NCBI GenBank assembly: GCA_016288205.1
Contig: JAEEYO010000074.1
Span: 27,910-91,909, forward strand
Origin: Treponema sp.
GTDB taxonomy: Bacteria > Spirochaetota > Spirochaetia > Treponematales > Treponemataceae
Length of the DNA stretch: 64,000 bases
Direction: 5' to 3'
Shown: positions 33,862 to 42,366 of the stretch, piece by piece
Layout: each line of letters opens with the position of its first letter
Numbering within the stretch: the stretch's first letter is position 1
Notes under the pieces: model-generated
What the model was told of the DNA's origin: nothing
The model's input: the letters and a program-made list of their open reading frames with translations, nothing else
Databases searched by the model: none
Made by a program: the position numbers and the translations under genes

Positions 33862-35172
33862 TCAGTCCTTTTCAGAATTAGTTTTCCAGAAACGGTCGCC
33901 CTTTTCCTTGATTTCCGCAAAATCTTCCATGCGCTTTTTCAGCTCACCGTTCTGCTCCGTGTCATCGCTCATCCTGATTACATATCCGCCCGTGGCATTC
34001 GGTTCTGCCTTAAGGATTCCGCATCTCAGCTTGAACTCCAGGACTTTTTTCTCCGCGTCCCTGAGCTTCTTTTTGAAATCCGGATGAGTCTCGGCATGGG
34101 AAAGCAAATCCTCGGCGACGGTCGCAAATTTTTTTTCGCTCAGCATAATCACGTGCACACCGGCATCAATGGCCTGAACCGCAGCAAGCTCCGGAGGAAA
34201 TCCGTTTGCGTTCAATGCGGCCATAAAAATGTCATCGCTGATTATAAGTCCGTCGTAATGAAGCTGAGACCTGAGGATGTCGTTCACCCAGATCCGGCTA
34301 AGACACGCGGGAACAGATGAGTCCACCGCCGAAGTACGTGCATGGGACATCAGTACGGCGCTCGGTTTTCCTCCCATCACGCAGTAAAATGGCTCAAGGA
34401 CTTCTTTTTGAAGACGTTGCATTGGCCACTTGATTTCAGGAAGCCCTGAGTGAGGGTCGGTGCTTGTGTTTCCGGGAAAATGCTTGAGCACGGTTCCGAC
34501 TCCGCCAGACTCAAACGCGCTTACGAACGCAAGGCTGTAGCTTATGCTCTGTGCAATCCCGCCGAAAGACCTCTCCTGCAAAAAACTTGTGTTCTCATCA
34601 TTCAGAGCCTCGGACACGGGAGCAAGATTCATGTCAAAGCCCAAAAGTCGCATCTGCCTTGCCTGCATGGAAAAGATTTCATAAGCCTGTGACGGAGAGA
34701 GTTTGTCCGCAATCTGAGCGGGGGACGGAAGCTTGCTCGTGATTTTTTTGAGCCGGTTCACGTCACCTCCCTCCTGATCAACCGCGATGTACGGACGAAG
34801 GATTTTATTTTTCACGCAATAGTCCGCGATGGATTTTATGTAGGCGGAAGTCTCCTCGGGACTCTCTCCTATGTTGAACGCGAAAAAAAGGGCTCCTCCC
34901 GGAACAAGAGGCTCAGGGGTCTCGTCAATGGATTCGATCGCGCCTGAATCTTCCACGGGAGCATAGAGACTGTTTCCTGCCACGCTCACGAGAAAAATCT
35001 GGCTGATTTTTTCCCTTTCCGAAAGCGAGTCCAAATAATCTTCCAGGGCGGCATCAAGCTCAGGACTCAAATCCTCCGAGAATCCGCCGAACGAAAAAAA
35101 TCCGGCGAAAATAAAAATCAAGACGGCACGGAGGACTGCCCTAAAAAAATTTCCTCCCAGAGAATCTTTCAT
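33862..35172 (-). CDS. GH3 family beta-N-acetylhexosaminidase, NagZ-like, exported
   Basis: 436 residues from ATG 35172; a TTG 30 nt upstream is rejected. A signal peptide or anchor (FFRAVLRAVLIFIFAGFFSF) makes it exported, unlike cytoplasmic NagZ. Motifs: YIAVDQEGGDVNRL, GFDMNLAPVSE, KHFPGNTSTDPH (about 228-239) where NagZ has its catalytic His-Asp loop, and nucleophile Asp in IISDDIFM (about 312). It would act on N-acetylhexosamine-containing glycans such as muropeptides. PUR gene upstream. Confidence 0.88.
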   Translation of the reverse strand: MKDSLGGNFFRAVLRAVLIFIFAGFFSFGGFSEDLSPELDAALEDYLDSLSEREKISQIFLVSVAGNSLYAPVEDSGAIESIDETPEPLVPGGALFFAFNIGESPEETSAYIKSIADYCVKNKILRPYIAVDQEGGDVNRLKKITSKLPSPAQIADKLSPSQAYEIFSMQARQMRLLGFDMNLAPVSEALNDENTSFLQERSFGGIAQSISYSLAFVSAFESGGVGTVLKHFPGNTSTDPHSGLPEIKWPMQRLQKEVLEPFYCVMGGKPSAVLMSHARTSAVDSSVPACLSRIWVNDILRSQLHYDGLIISDDIFMAALNANGFPPELAAVQAIDAGVHVIMLSEKKFATVAEDLLSHAETHPDFKKKLRDAEKKVLEFKLRCGILKAEPNATGGYVIRMSDDTEQNGELKKRMEDFAEIKEKGDRFWKTNSEKD

Positions 35173-35198
35173 AGCCTGACTTTGCCCCCGCCAAAAAA

Positions 35199-35666
35199 TC
35201 AATATTCTTCGGAATTGTCAGACTGGGGAGTTCGCTTTGAGACCACATGTGGACGCACGGACTTTCCGCCCTCGGCACCCTGCTTTTCGGCACGCTTTGC
35301 TGAGACAAGACGGCTCTCACCCTTTCTTCTGTAGACACGCATCTTGGACTTCTTTGAGTCACCGTCATCGGAATTCGCGCTCTTTGAGTACATGGCCTCT
35401 TTCTTCGCCTTTTTCTCGGCACGTGCCTTGGCTTTTTCCTTGCGGTCCTTTTCTATAAAACCGAGCGCATCATCAAGACCCGCAAAAAACTCCGGCATGT
35501 CATCAGCAAACACAACGATTGCCCTTCTGTCATCCTCGCCGTCCTTCACCTTGCTCTCAACAATCTGCAAGAAAACATCCTTGTTGCGGTTTTCCTTCAC
35601 ATTGAAAAAATACGAACGGTTATCAAGCGTAACCTGTGTAGTAAATAATTCTCCGCGAATACCCAT
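35199..35666 (-). CDS. PUR-domain (DUF3276) nucleic-acid-binding protein
   Basis: 155 residues. The first 80 form the PUR fold (MGIRGELFTTQVTLDNRSYF, VKENRNKDVFLQIVESK, AIVVFADDMPEFFAGLDDAL), as in Borrelia BpuR, which binds RNA and DNA. A Lys/Ala-rich helix and a charged, disordered tail of about 65 residues follow (EKAKARAEKKAKKEA). AGGAAGG precedes the ATG and a promoter lies 75 nt upstream. It may regulate translation or transcription; targets unknown. Confidence 0.88.
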   Translation of the reverse strand: MGIRGELFTTQVTLDNRSYFFNVKENRNKDVFLQIVESKVKDGEDDRRAIVVFADDMPEFFAGLDDALGFIEKDRKEKAKARAEKKAKKEAMYSKSANSDDGDSKKSKMRVYRRKGESRLVSAKRAEKQGAEGGKSVRPHVVSKRTPQSDNSEEY

Positions 35667-35741
35667 CTTTTTCCTTCCTTAAAAATGTAATTGGATTTTT
35701 CATACGACCACTCGGGTCCCGACATCATTCAGATCGCTTTC

Positions 35742-35770
35742 ACTATAATATTTTTCAGAGATTTAATCAA
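35742..35770 (-). promoter_or_regulatory. Promoter of the PUR-domain gene
   Basis: Minus strand TTGATT (35765-35770), 17-bp spacer, TATAGT (35742-35747), giving a leader of about 70 nt. Confidence 0.65.
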
Positions 35771-35780
35771 GTACCATGAA

Positions 35781-35828
35781 AAGCATATTTGCCGGACCTT
35801 GAAAAGTATTCCTTGAAATGATATGCTT
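35781..35828 (+). promoter_or_regulatory. Leaderless rnhA promoter with flanking inverted repeat
   Basis: TTGAAA (35799-35804), 17-bp spacer, TATGCT (35822-35827), TCTCGC, then ATG. Perfect 8-bp arms AAGCATAT (35781-35788) and ATATGCTT (35821-35828) embrace the promoter and cover the -10. Confidence 0.7.
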
Positions 35829-35833
35829 CTCGC

Positions 35834-36292
35834 ATGGAAAACGCAAACAATCTTATAATTTATACAGACGGCGGATGCTCAGGAAACCCGGGACCGGGCG
35901 GATGGGGTGCAGTAATAATTGACGGTGAGAATGAGAGTCGGCTCAGCGGCGGGGAAAGACAGACCACGAACAACCGCATGGAGCTTACGGCGGCAATCTC
36001 GGCTTTGAAGGCTGTGGTCTCGAAGGATGAATGGAAGTCAAGGCATCTTGAGATTTACTCCGACAGTCAGTATGTGAAAAACGGAATCACATCATGGATA
36101 AACAACTGGAAGAAAAACGGCTGGAGAACCGCGGCAAAGAAACCGGTCCTGAACAAGGAGCTTTGGGTGGAGCTTGACGGACTCTTTTCCCAGTGCGACA
36201 TTGAGTGGAAATGGGTAAAGGGACACGCCGGGGTCAAGTACAACGAAATCTGCGACAGCCTCTGCCACGACGAGATGGAAAAGTTTATGTAA
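35834..36292 (+). CDS. rnhA: Ribonuclease HI
   Basis: 152 residues, standard length. Cuts RNA in RNA-DNA hybrids. The four metal ligands are visible: Asp12 (TDGG), Glu50 (NNRMEL), Asp77 (YSDSQY) and Asp141 (CDSL), with His131 in KGHAG. The basic protrusion [15 protein letters not shown] is present, as in E. coli RNase HI. Leaderless start. The stop is followed by a GTGGAAAG repeat unit. Divergent from the PUR-domain gene. Confidence 0.96.
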   Translation: MENANNLIIYTDGGCSGNPGPGGWGAVIIDGENESRLSGGERQTTNNRMELTAAISALKAVVSKDEWKSRHLEIYSDSQYVKNGITSWINNWKKNGWRTAAKKPVLNKELWVELDGLFSQCDIEWKWVKGHAGVKYNEICDSLCHDEMEKFM

Positions 36293-36308
36293 GTGGAAAG
36301 CTGGGAGA
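36290..36308 (+). repeat. Post-stop GTGGAAAGT repeat, copy 5 (short)
   Basis: TAAGTGGAAAGCTGGGAG begins at the rnhA stop codon. One unit and part of the next. Confidence 0.7.
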
Positions 36309-36329
36309 CCATTTGACACAAAATTACAA

Positions 36330-36359
36330 AGACCCTAAAAACTTCAGTTTTTAGGGTCT
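36330..36359 (-). terminator. Terminator of the RND efflux operon
   Basis: Perfect 14-bp arms AGACCCTAAAAACT (36330-36343) and AGTTTTTAGGGTCT (36346-36359) with a 2-nt loop. On the minus strand TTTGTAATTTTG follows. It can also stop rnhA transcripts. Confidence 0.88.
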
Positions 36360-36376
36360 CACTAATCAAAGATTAT

Positions 36377-36664
36377 CTACATCGAATCGGCCTGAGACCA
36401 GAACATCTTCACGCCCTCGCTCTTGAATTTCTCCTTCACGCTTTTTATGACGGCCTTTACTTTATCAAGCTCAGAGTCCTCAACGTAGCTGACCATCACG
36501 AAATTTGTCTCGGGCCATGTAGCGTTGCCGAGCTTGTAATCATCACCGCCACGACCGAATACCTGCGGAAATGTGGTGTAGAGGATGCCGGGAACATACT
36601 GCTCAAGTGCCTCGGTGATATCCTCCTCCACGGACTTGTTTGAAATTATCTCAATCCTGTACAT
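36377..36664 (-). CDS. PII-like transporter-associated protein (PG0541 type)
   Basis: 95 residues with a ferredoxin-like, PII-related pattern: MYRIEIISNKSVEEDITEAL at the start, a T-loop-like region (FGRGGDDYKLGNATWPETN), then VMVSYVEDSELDKVKAVIKS. Small proteins of this kind are regularly encoded next to RND pumps, named after Porphyromonas PG0541. Separated by 9 nt from the RND gene. Probably senses a ligand or binds the pump; no function is shown. Confidence 0.75.
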   Translation of the reverse strand: MYRIEIISNKSVEEDITEALEQYVPGILYTTFPQVFGRGGDDYKLGNATWPETNFVMVSYVEDSELDKVKAVIKSVKEKFKSEGVKMFWSQADSM

Positions 36665-36673
36665 CGCTTCCCC

Positions 36674-39600
36674 CTATTTCTCATCCTTCTCCAAAGAGAC
36701 GCTTTCCTTTTCCGCCGCCTGTTGATTCTCCAGCTCCTTCACGACCACCTGGCTCTTAGTGACTTTCTTTTCCTTCATAATCAGTGAGTAAAGGACGGGA
36801 ACGAAAATCAATGTGATGAAGGTTGACGTAATCAAACCACCGACGACCGTCACACCGATCGGCTGAACCATCATCGCGGAACCGTTCGTGGTAAAGCACA
36901 TCGGGAGCATTCCGAGAATCGTGGTCAGTGTGGTCATCAGAACAGGGCGGAGTCGGCTTGATCCCGCTTTGAAACACGCGTCCTTCATCTTCATGCCCCG
37001 GTCAATAAGAAGGTTCGTGTAGTCCACCAGAATGATACCGTTGTTGACGACTATACCGACAAGCATGATCAGACCGATTGCGGAAAGAAGAGAGATCGGT
37101 GAGCCGGTAATCTTGGAAATCATAATGACTCCGATCAAAAGGAACGGAATCGTGGTGAGGTTTATCGTCGGTGCCTTGAAACTTTCGTAGGTCGCCGCCA
37201 TCACGCCGAAGACAAGAAGGATTGCCATGAGGATGATTTTTCCATAGACCGCCATCTGACTTGTGGTGTCCTGCCATGAACCCTCGTAGCTCAGGGTCAC
37301 TCCGTCCGGGATGATGAATGTGGATGCGATTCCTTCCTTAATCTGTTCCTCAGCCTCATTCGCGTTCATGTCCACAAGAAGGTTCGCCGTAACGTGAACG
37401 ATCCTCGTGCGGTTCTCATGCCGTATGCTCACGGGTCCGAGTCCCTTTTTCACGTATGCGAAATTCGCCACGCTCACAAGCCCCTTGCTTCCCTGCACGT
37501 AAATCTGCTCCAGGTCAATTACCTTCTGTCTGTCCTCAGGCCGCAGCATAACATAGACCGAATATTCCTCTCCGTTCTCGCGGAAAGTTGTGGCCGAGCG
37601 TCCTTCCACGGCAGCCTTGATTTCGTTCGCAACCGTATTCACGTTCACGCCGAAGTTGTATGCCCTCTGCCTGTCAATCTCAATCTCAACCTGCGGAAGT
37701 CCCTCGGTCGTATCAATGGACGGCTCTCCAAGATTCGGGTTCAGCTTGATAACGTCCGAAATCTTGTTGGCCACGTCCATCGCCATGTCAAGGCTGGAGC
37801 TCCTTACCGCAATGTCAATGTCGTCTCCGCTCATCATCTGTCTCATTCCGCGTCCGAAAGAGAACTGCACGTCAGTGTAATCGGCAAAGAAGGGGCGGAG
37901 TTTGTTCTGAATCTCCACGTCGGTCTCAATCTGCTCCTCGCTTGGCGGAAGCTGAATCTGGATGGAGCCGGAATATGATGACGAGCCCCTGCCGCCACCG
38001 ATGCTTGTAATCAGCGTAGTATATCCCTTGACCTCGCGCTCCACAATCTTCTGGAAATCGTTCACAATGGAGGCAGTCTCCTCAAGCGTGGTTCCAACCG
38101 GCATCCTGATTGAGACCGTAACAGAATCCTGATGTCCGTTCGGCATCATCTGGATGTGCAGGGTCGGAATGAACATGAGCGACACAAGGAGTGCCGTAAT
38201 ACAAACCATGACAGCCGCCCCACGGTGATTCAGAGCAGCCTTCAGCAATCGGTCGTAAATCTTCTGCACAATATTCTGTCCGAATCCAAAGAACTTGTAG
38301 ATGGCCTTGAGCACAGGATTTCTGACCGGCTTTTCATTTCTGTTGCTGAGCGGGAAAAAGTGCCCCGCAAGAACCGGAACAAGGAACACGGCGACAAGCA
38401 GGGAACTCAAAAGCGCGATTACAATCGTAAAGATGATTCCCTTGAACATCTGACCCATCCAGCCCAGGTCCTCCATAAAGAAGAGGAACGGAACGAATAC
38501 GCAGATTGTCGTGAGGTTTCCCGAAAGAACCGACATGAGCATCTCGCTGCTTCCAAGGATGGCGGAAATCTTCGGCTTGGCTCCACGCAGACGGTACGAG
38601 TAAATATTGTCAATCATAACGATCGAAGCGTCAACAATCATTCCGACTCCAAGGATAAGTCCCGTGAGCGTCATAAGGTTCAGCGTGATTCCGGCCATGT
38701 TCATGCACAGCAGGGTGATTATGATTGAGAGCGGAATTGAAATGCCGATGATGATTGTACTCTTGAAATTGCAGAGGAAGACAAAGAGAATGACGATGGC
38801 GAGAAGAAGTCCCTGCCACGCTGAGTCAAGCAATGTGCTCAATGTGTCGCGGATTGTCTCGGTGTCGTCGCTGATTATCTCAAGGGAAACGTCGCTCGGA
38901 AGGGTTTCCTTCACCTGATCGATTTTTTTATAGACCTCGTTCGCGACCGTAACGCTGTTCGTGCCAGACTGCTTCGTAATCTGCACGTAAACTCCGGGCT
39001 CACCGTTGATGTACACATAGCTCGACGCGTCCTTGAATCCCATGTAGGCCCGTCCCAGGTCGCACACCTTCACGTCATATCCGTTGAGCCTTGTGACCAC
39101 GGTGTTGTTAATCTCATCCACGGTCTTGTACTCACCCACAGTCCTGATTGAGTAGTCCATGGTTCCCTCGGTGACGGTTCCGCCTCCAAGCTCAAGGTTC
39201 TGCACAGAAAGGGAACTCGCAACCGCGCTGATCGTAAGATTGTATGCCGCAAGCCTGTTCTGCTCCAGCTCCACACGCACGATCTTCGCACGTCCTCCCA
39301 TGACGCTCGCCTCTCCGACACCGTCCGCCTGCTCAAGCACGTCAATCACGTTGTTCTCAGCAAGCATCTTCAGGTCGTCGGTGGTTCTGTTTCCTCGGAT
39401 GGCAATGCGCATTATGGGCTGGGAGGAGCTGTCCATCTTGAATATCATCGGATCAACTCCGTCTGGAAGTGCCCGGTTGATTCGGTCAAGTTTGTCTCGC
39501 ACGTCGTTGGTCGCTATGTCAAGGTCCGTTCCGTAGTTGAACTCAAGGGAGACCATGCTGCTTCCCTCGGATGAGCTGGACGAGATTGACTTAAGGCTGT

Positions 39601-39820
39601 TCAAGCTTGCGAGCGCGTTCTCAACAAGATTCGTAACTGATTTCTCAACCGACTCAGGTCCCGCGTTCGTATAAGTTGACATGACCATAAGATAGGGCTG
39701 GTCAATGTCCGGCATGAGGCTGATTTCCGTCTTGCTCAGGGTAAACACACCCATCATTCCAAGAAGCGCGAAGACAATCAGCGTAAGGACCGGATGGTTC
39801 AGGGTCTTTTCACTAAGCAT
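36674..39820 (-). CDS. RND efflux pump inner-membrane subunit
   Basis: 1048 residues, AcrB/MdtB-like (HAE family). Twelve membrane segments in two repeats with large periplasmic loops after the first and seventh. Typical elements: MPDIDQPYLMVMSTYTNAGPE near residue 35, TLTGLILGVGMIVDASIVMIDN (proton-relay region of helix 4), and SAIGLIMLVGIVVNNGIILVDY in the second half. A Lys/Glu-rich cytoplasmic tail ends the protein. Its ATG overlaps the stop of the adaptor gene by 1 base. Substrate unknown. Confidence 0.95.
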   Translation of the reverse strand: MLSEKTLNHPVLTLIVFALLGMMGVFTLSKTEISLMPDIDQPYLMVMSTYTNAGPESVEKSVTNLVENALASLNSLKSISSSSSEGSSMVSLEFNYGTDLDIATNDVRDKLDRINRALPDGVDPMIFKMDSSSQPIMRIAIRGNRTTDDLKMLAENNVIDVLEQADGVGEASVMGGRAKIVRVELEQNRLAAYNLTISAVASSLSVQNLELGGGTVTEGTMDYSIRTVGEYKTVDEINNTVVTRLNGYDVKVCDLGRAYMGFKDASSYVYINGEPGVYVQITKQSGTNSVTVANEVYKKIDQVKETLPSDVSLEIISDDTETIRDTLSTLLDSAWQGLLLAIVILFVFLCNFKSTIIIGISIPLSIIITLLCMNMAGITLNLMTLTGLILGVGMIVDASIVMIDNIYSYRLRGAKPKISAILGSSEMLMSVLSGNLTTICVFVPFLFFMEDLGWMGQMFKGIIFTIVIALLSSLLVAVFLVPVLAGHFFPLSNRNEKPVRNPVLKAIYKFFGFGQNIVQKIYDRLLKAALNHRGAAVMVCITALLVSLMFIPTLHIQMMPNGHQDSVTVSIRMPVGTTLEETASIVNDFQKIVEREVKGYTTLITSIGGGRGSSSYSGSIQIQLPPSEEQIETDVEIQNKLRPFFADYTDVQFSFGRGMRQMMSGDDIDIAVRSSSLDMAMDVANKISDVIKLNPNLGEPSIDTTEGLPQVEIEIDRQRAYNFGVNVNTVANEIKAAVEGRSATTFRENGEEYSVYVMLRPEDRQKVIDLEQIYVQGSKGLVSVANFAYVKKGLGPVSIRHENRTRIVHVTANLLVDMNANEAEEQIKEGIASTFIIPDGVTLSYEGSWQDTTSQMAVYGKIILMAILLVFGVMAATYESFKAPTINLTTIPFLLIGVIMISKITGSPISLLSAIGLIMLVGIVVNNGIILVDYTNLLIDRGMKMKDACFKAGSSRLRPVLMTTLTTILGMLPMCFTTNGSAMMVQPIGVTVVGGLITSTFITLIFVPVLYSLIMKEKKVTKSQVVVKELENQQAAEKESVSLEKDEK

Positions 39821-40839
39821 CAGCTGTTTCCTCCCTCACCTTCTCCCGCCTGATTTTCCACCGGTGTCTGATTCTCCGCCGGAGCCTCTTTTTTAGCCTC
39901 ACCAATGTCGCGGATTTTCGCACCGTTGCTCAGAACCCTCATTCCCTCCACGACAATCTTCTCGCCCTCGGAGATTCCCTCAAGTATCTGGCACTCGTCA
40001 TCCACGGCAGCACCCACGGTAACATAGCGGCGCTCCACAGTGCCGTCGTCCTTCACCGCATAGACATATTTCTCGTCGTTCACCTCAATCACGGAATTCG
40101 TCGGAAGAGTAATCGCGCCCTCGTAGTCCACGGTCCAAAGATGAACCTTCGCGAACATACCGGCCTGCACCCTGTCATCCTTTTCGTCCAGATTCAGAAT
40201 CACTTCCTTCGTGCGGCTCACAGAATCAACAAGCGGGGAAACCTTCGTAACCGTCGCAGAGAATTTCTCTCCCGGATAAGACTCAAGCTCAATGTCCGCC
40301 TTAAGACCGGTTTTCAACGCATAGACATAACGCTCGGGAACATTCGCGCTCACCTGAAGATTCGCAACGTCACCAATTTTCGCAATGGCCGTACCCGCGC
40401 TGATTTTCATTCCCACCTTCAAGGGGCTGGATGTGATTGTGCCCGAGATCGGAGCCGTGACGGGACTGTTCGCATAATACTCGCCTGGAACCGAGGGATC
40501 AATCAGGGCAATTACCTGACCGCGGTACACCTTGCTTCCCAGGGCCACGTTCACCTTCACGATTTTTCCACCGATGTCAGGATAAACGTCCACACTGCTC
40601 TGGGGCTCTATCTCTCCGTTGGTGTTCACGTAATCATGGAGAGTCGAAATTTCCGCAATCCGTGTCCTGACGCTGACGACATTTTCCCTCTGACCGCCGG
40701 GACCGAATCCTCCGAAACCTCCGAATCCGCCCATTCCGCCCTTGTCCTTTGAAAACGGCTTCACATAAAAAAACACAAAGGCAATAACGCCAATGCAAAG
40801 CAAAACAATTATGGGTCCGATGATTTTTTTCAACTTCAT
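39820..40839 (-). CDS. RND efflux periplasmic adaptor
   Basis: 339 residues with an N-terminal membrane anchor (IIGPIIVLLCIGVIAFVFFYV), a Gly/Phe-rich linker (GMGGFGGFGGFGPGG, about 35-49), a lipoyl/barrel-sandwich half-motif pair (GKIVKVNVALGSKVYRGQVIALIDP and PISGTITSSPLKVGMKISAGT), a beta-barrel and a membrane-proximal domain. The usual long coiled-coil hairpin is absent, so it is a short adaptor. It links the pump to the outer-membrane channel of the same operon. Confidence 0.93.
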   Translation of the reverse strand: MKLKKIIGPIIVLLCIGVIAFVFFYVKPFSKDKGGMGGFGGFGGFGPGGQRENVVSVRTRIAEISTLHDYVNTNGEIEPQSSVDVYPDIGGKIVKVNVALGSKVYRGQVIALIDPSVPGEYYANSPVTAPISGTITSSPLKVGMKISAGTAIAKIGDVANLQVSANVPERYVYALKTGLKADIELESYPGEKFSATVTKVSPLVDSVSRTKEVILNLDEKDDRVQAGMFAKVHLWTVDYEGAITLPTNSVIEVNDEKYVYAVKDDGTVERRYVTVGAAVDDECQILEGISEGEKIVVEGMRVLSNGAKIRDIGEAKKEAPAENQTPVENQAGEGEGGNS

Positions 40840-40861
40840 ATTTTTCTCCTGATTTTCTCTT

Positions 40862-42154
40862 CTATTTTAAAAGCGTACCGAAAGGAAGTCCGGCTGCATT
40901 CTCCAAATCCAAGATTGCGGAAACCAGATTGAACGTGTCCGACTTAAGCCGCAACTTTGACTGCTGCAAGCTTGATGCCGCGTTCTGCAAAACGAGAATG
41001 TCCCTGGTTCCACGGTTGTATGCCTGCTGAGTCATCTCGTAAGTTTTCTGAGCGAGGTCAATTCTCTGCCTCATCAGTTTGATGGAATCCTTCGCGCTCT
41101 TTATCTTGTTCAGGCATTTGTTGATTTCAATGTCCGCCGAGATTCTTGCGTTCTCCATCTGAATCTGAAGGATTTCAATGGTAGCCTTCTGGGTCTCTAT
41201 GCTCTGCGCACCAACCGACCAAGGCAAATATCCGTCCAGCGGAATTGAGACCGAAAGCGAGAGGGAACCCTTGTTGTGGCTCTTCACCTCATCGCCGAAA
41301 TTACCTGCAAGCGAGTATGAGTATCCCGCGGAAAGGGTCGGTCCCCACGCTGAGAATTTCGTGGCAAGCAGCTGGTTCTCCGCCGCCTCAATCTGTTTCT
41401 TGTATGAGATAACCGACGCAGGAGCAAGCTCAAGTCCGTCAAGCGAAATCTCGCCAATCTTGAGGAAAGCGTCCATGCTGCCTGAAAGCTTGATTTTGGT
41501 CTCACCCGGAAGCCCGAGCACCTGCTTGAAGGTCGCCATGTCATTCTCAAGACTCACCTTCGCGGACTCAAGGTTAAGCTCAGCGTCCTGCAGATTCACC
41601 TGAGAGTTAAGCACGTCCAGCTGTGAGAGCGTTCCGTGATTGAACTTGGCCTGATTCGCCGAATACTGGGTTTTCGCCATAGTCACCGCGGACTCAAGCA
41701 GAACAATATTCTCTTCCTCCAAAAGGATTGAGTAAAAAAGTTTCCTTACGTTCAGCTCCACGCTGCGGACTGCCTCGTCATAGGAAATCTTCTGCTGCTC
41801 ATAATCCAGAGAGGCCTTTTTGATTGAAGAAATGAGTGAGGGGGTAAATCTCACGGCGACGGAGCCTCCAAGCGAATAGGTCACTTTTGTGTCCTCCGCA
41901 AGAACCTTCCCGATGCCGGCGTTCACCGAAATTGAGGGACTGACGGAATTCCATGCGTAATGGGAGGCCATCTCCTTGAACTCAACGGTCATAGCGGCCT
42001 GCTTTACGTTCAAATTTCCTTCCAAAGCATATTCCACGGCACTGTCCACAGTAAGCACAAGAGCAGATCCGGAATCCTCTGCGAAAACAGAAGCCCCGGG
42101 CCCGGCAAATGCCATAAACGCAACAACGGCAAACACAGTCCGCAAAAATTTCAT
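40862..42154 (-). CDS. TolC-family outer-membrane efflux protein
   Basis: 430 residues from the ATG behind GGGGG. Signal peptide (FLRTVFAVVAFMAFAGPGASVFA). Two repeats of long helices with coiled-coil character and beta segments, e.g. LTVDSAVEYALEGNLNVKQA (the OEP repeat start) and QAYNRGTRDILVLQNA (second repeat). Forms a trimeric channel through the outer membrane. First gene of the efflux operon, 22 nt before the adaptor gene. Confidence 0.92.
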   Translation of the reverse strand: MKFLRTVFAVVAFMAFAGPGASVFAEDSGSALVLTVDSAVEYALEGNLNVKQAAMTVEFKEMASHYAWNSVSPSISVNAGIGKVLAEDTKVTYSLGGSVAVRFTPSLISSIKKASLDYEQQKISYDEAVRSVELNVRKLFYSILLEEENIVLLESAVTMAKTQYSANQAKFNHGTLSQLDVLNSQVNLQDAELNLESAKVSLENDMATFKQVLGLPGETKIKLSGSMDAFLKIGEISLDGLELAPASVISYKKQIEAAENQLLATKFSAWGPTLSAGYSYSLAGNFGDEVKSHNKGSLSLSVSIPLDGYLPWSVGAQSIETQKATIEILQIQMENARISADIEINKCLNKIKSAKDSIKLMRQRIDLAQKTYEMTQQAYNRGTRDILVLQNAASSLQQSKLRLKSDTFNLVSAILDLENAAGLPFGTLLK

Positions 42155-42180
42155 ATACACCCCCGAATTCTAACATCTCC

Positions 42181-42209
42181 ATTATATCAAATCAGAAAAA
42201 AAAATTCAA
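42181..42209 (-). promoter_or_regulatory. Promoter of the efflux operon
   Basis: Minus strand TTGAAT (42204-42209), 17-bp spacer, TATAAT (42181-42186), 27 nt before the TolC-like start. No obvious regulator gene is adjacent. Confidence 0.75.
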
Positions 42210-42353
42210 AAACTACATGTTATATTCTTATAAATTCCTGTTATTAACGCAACTTTTTCAAAATTCCCCGGCAGACCACGCCGACGCACAGGAAAAAACG
42301 TTTTTTTTGCAATTTTCTTCTATATAAGTGTATCAAAAAAAAACAAAATTTGA

Positions 42354-42359
42354 TATAAT
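42354..42359 (+). promoter_or_regulatory. -10 box of the ABC permease gene
   Basis: TATAAT ends 7 nt before ATG 42367, and there is no ribosome site. The -35 is poor (TATCAA at 17 bp). Probably a nearly leaderless start. Confidence 0.5.
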
Positions 42360-42366
42360 TCCACCC

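Noticed and set aside
37394..38728. Plus-strand open frames of 194 and 198 codons inside the RND gene
   Set aside because: They lack domains and ribosome sites and are antisense shadows of a conserved pump gene.
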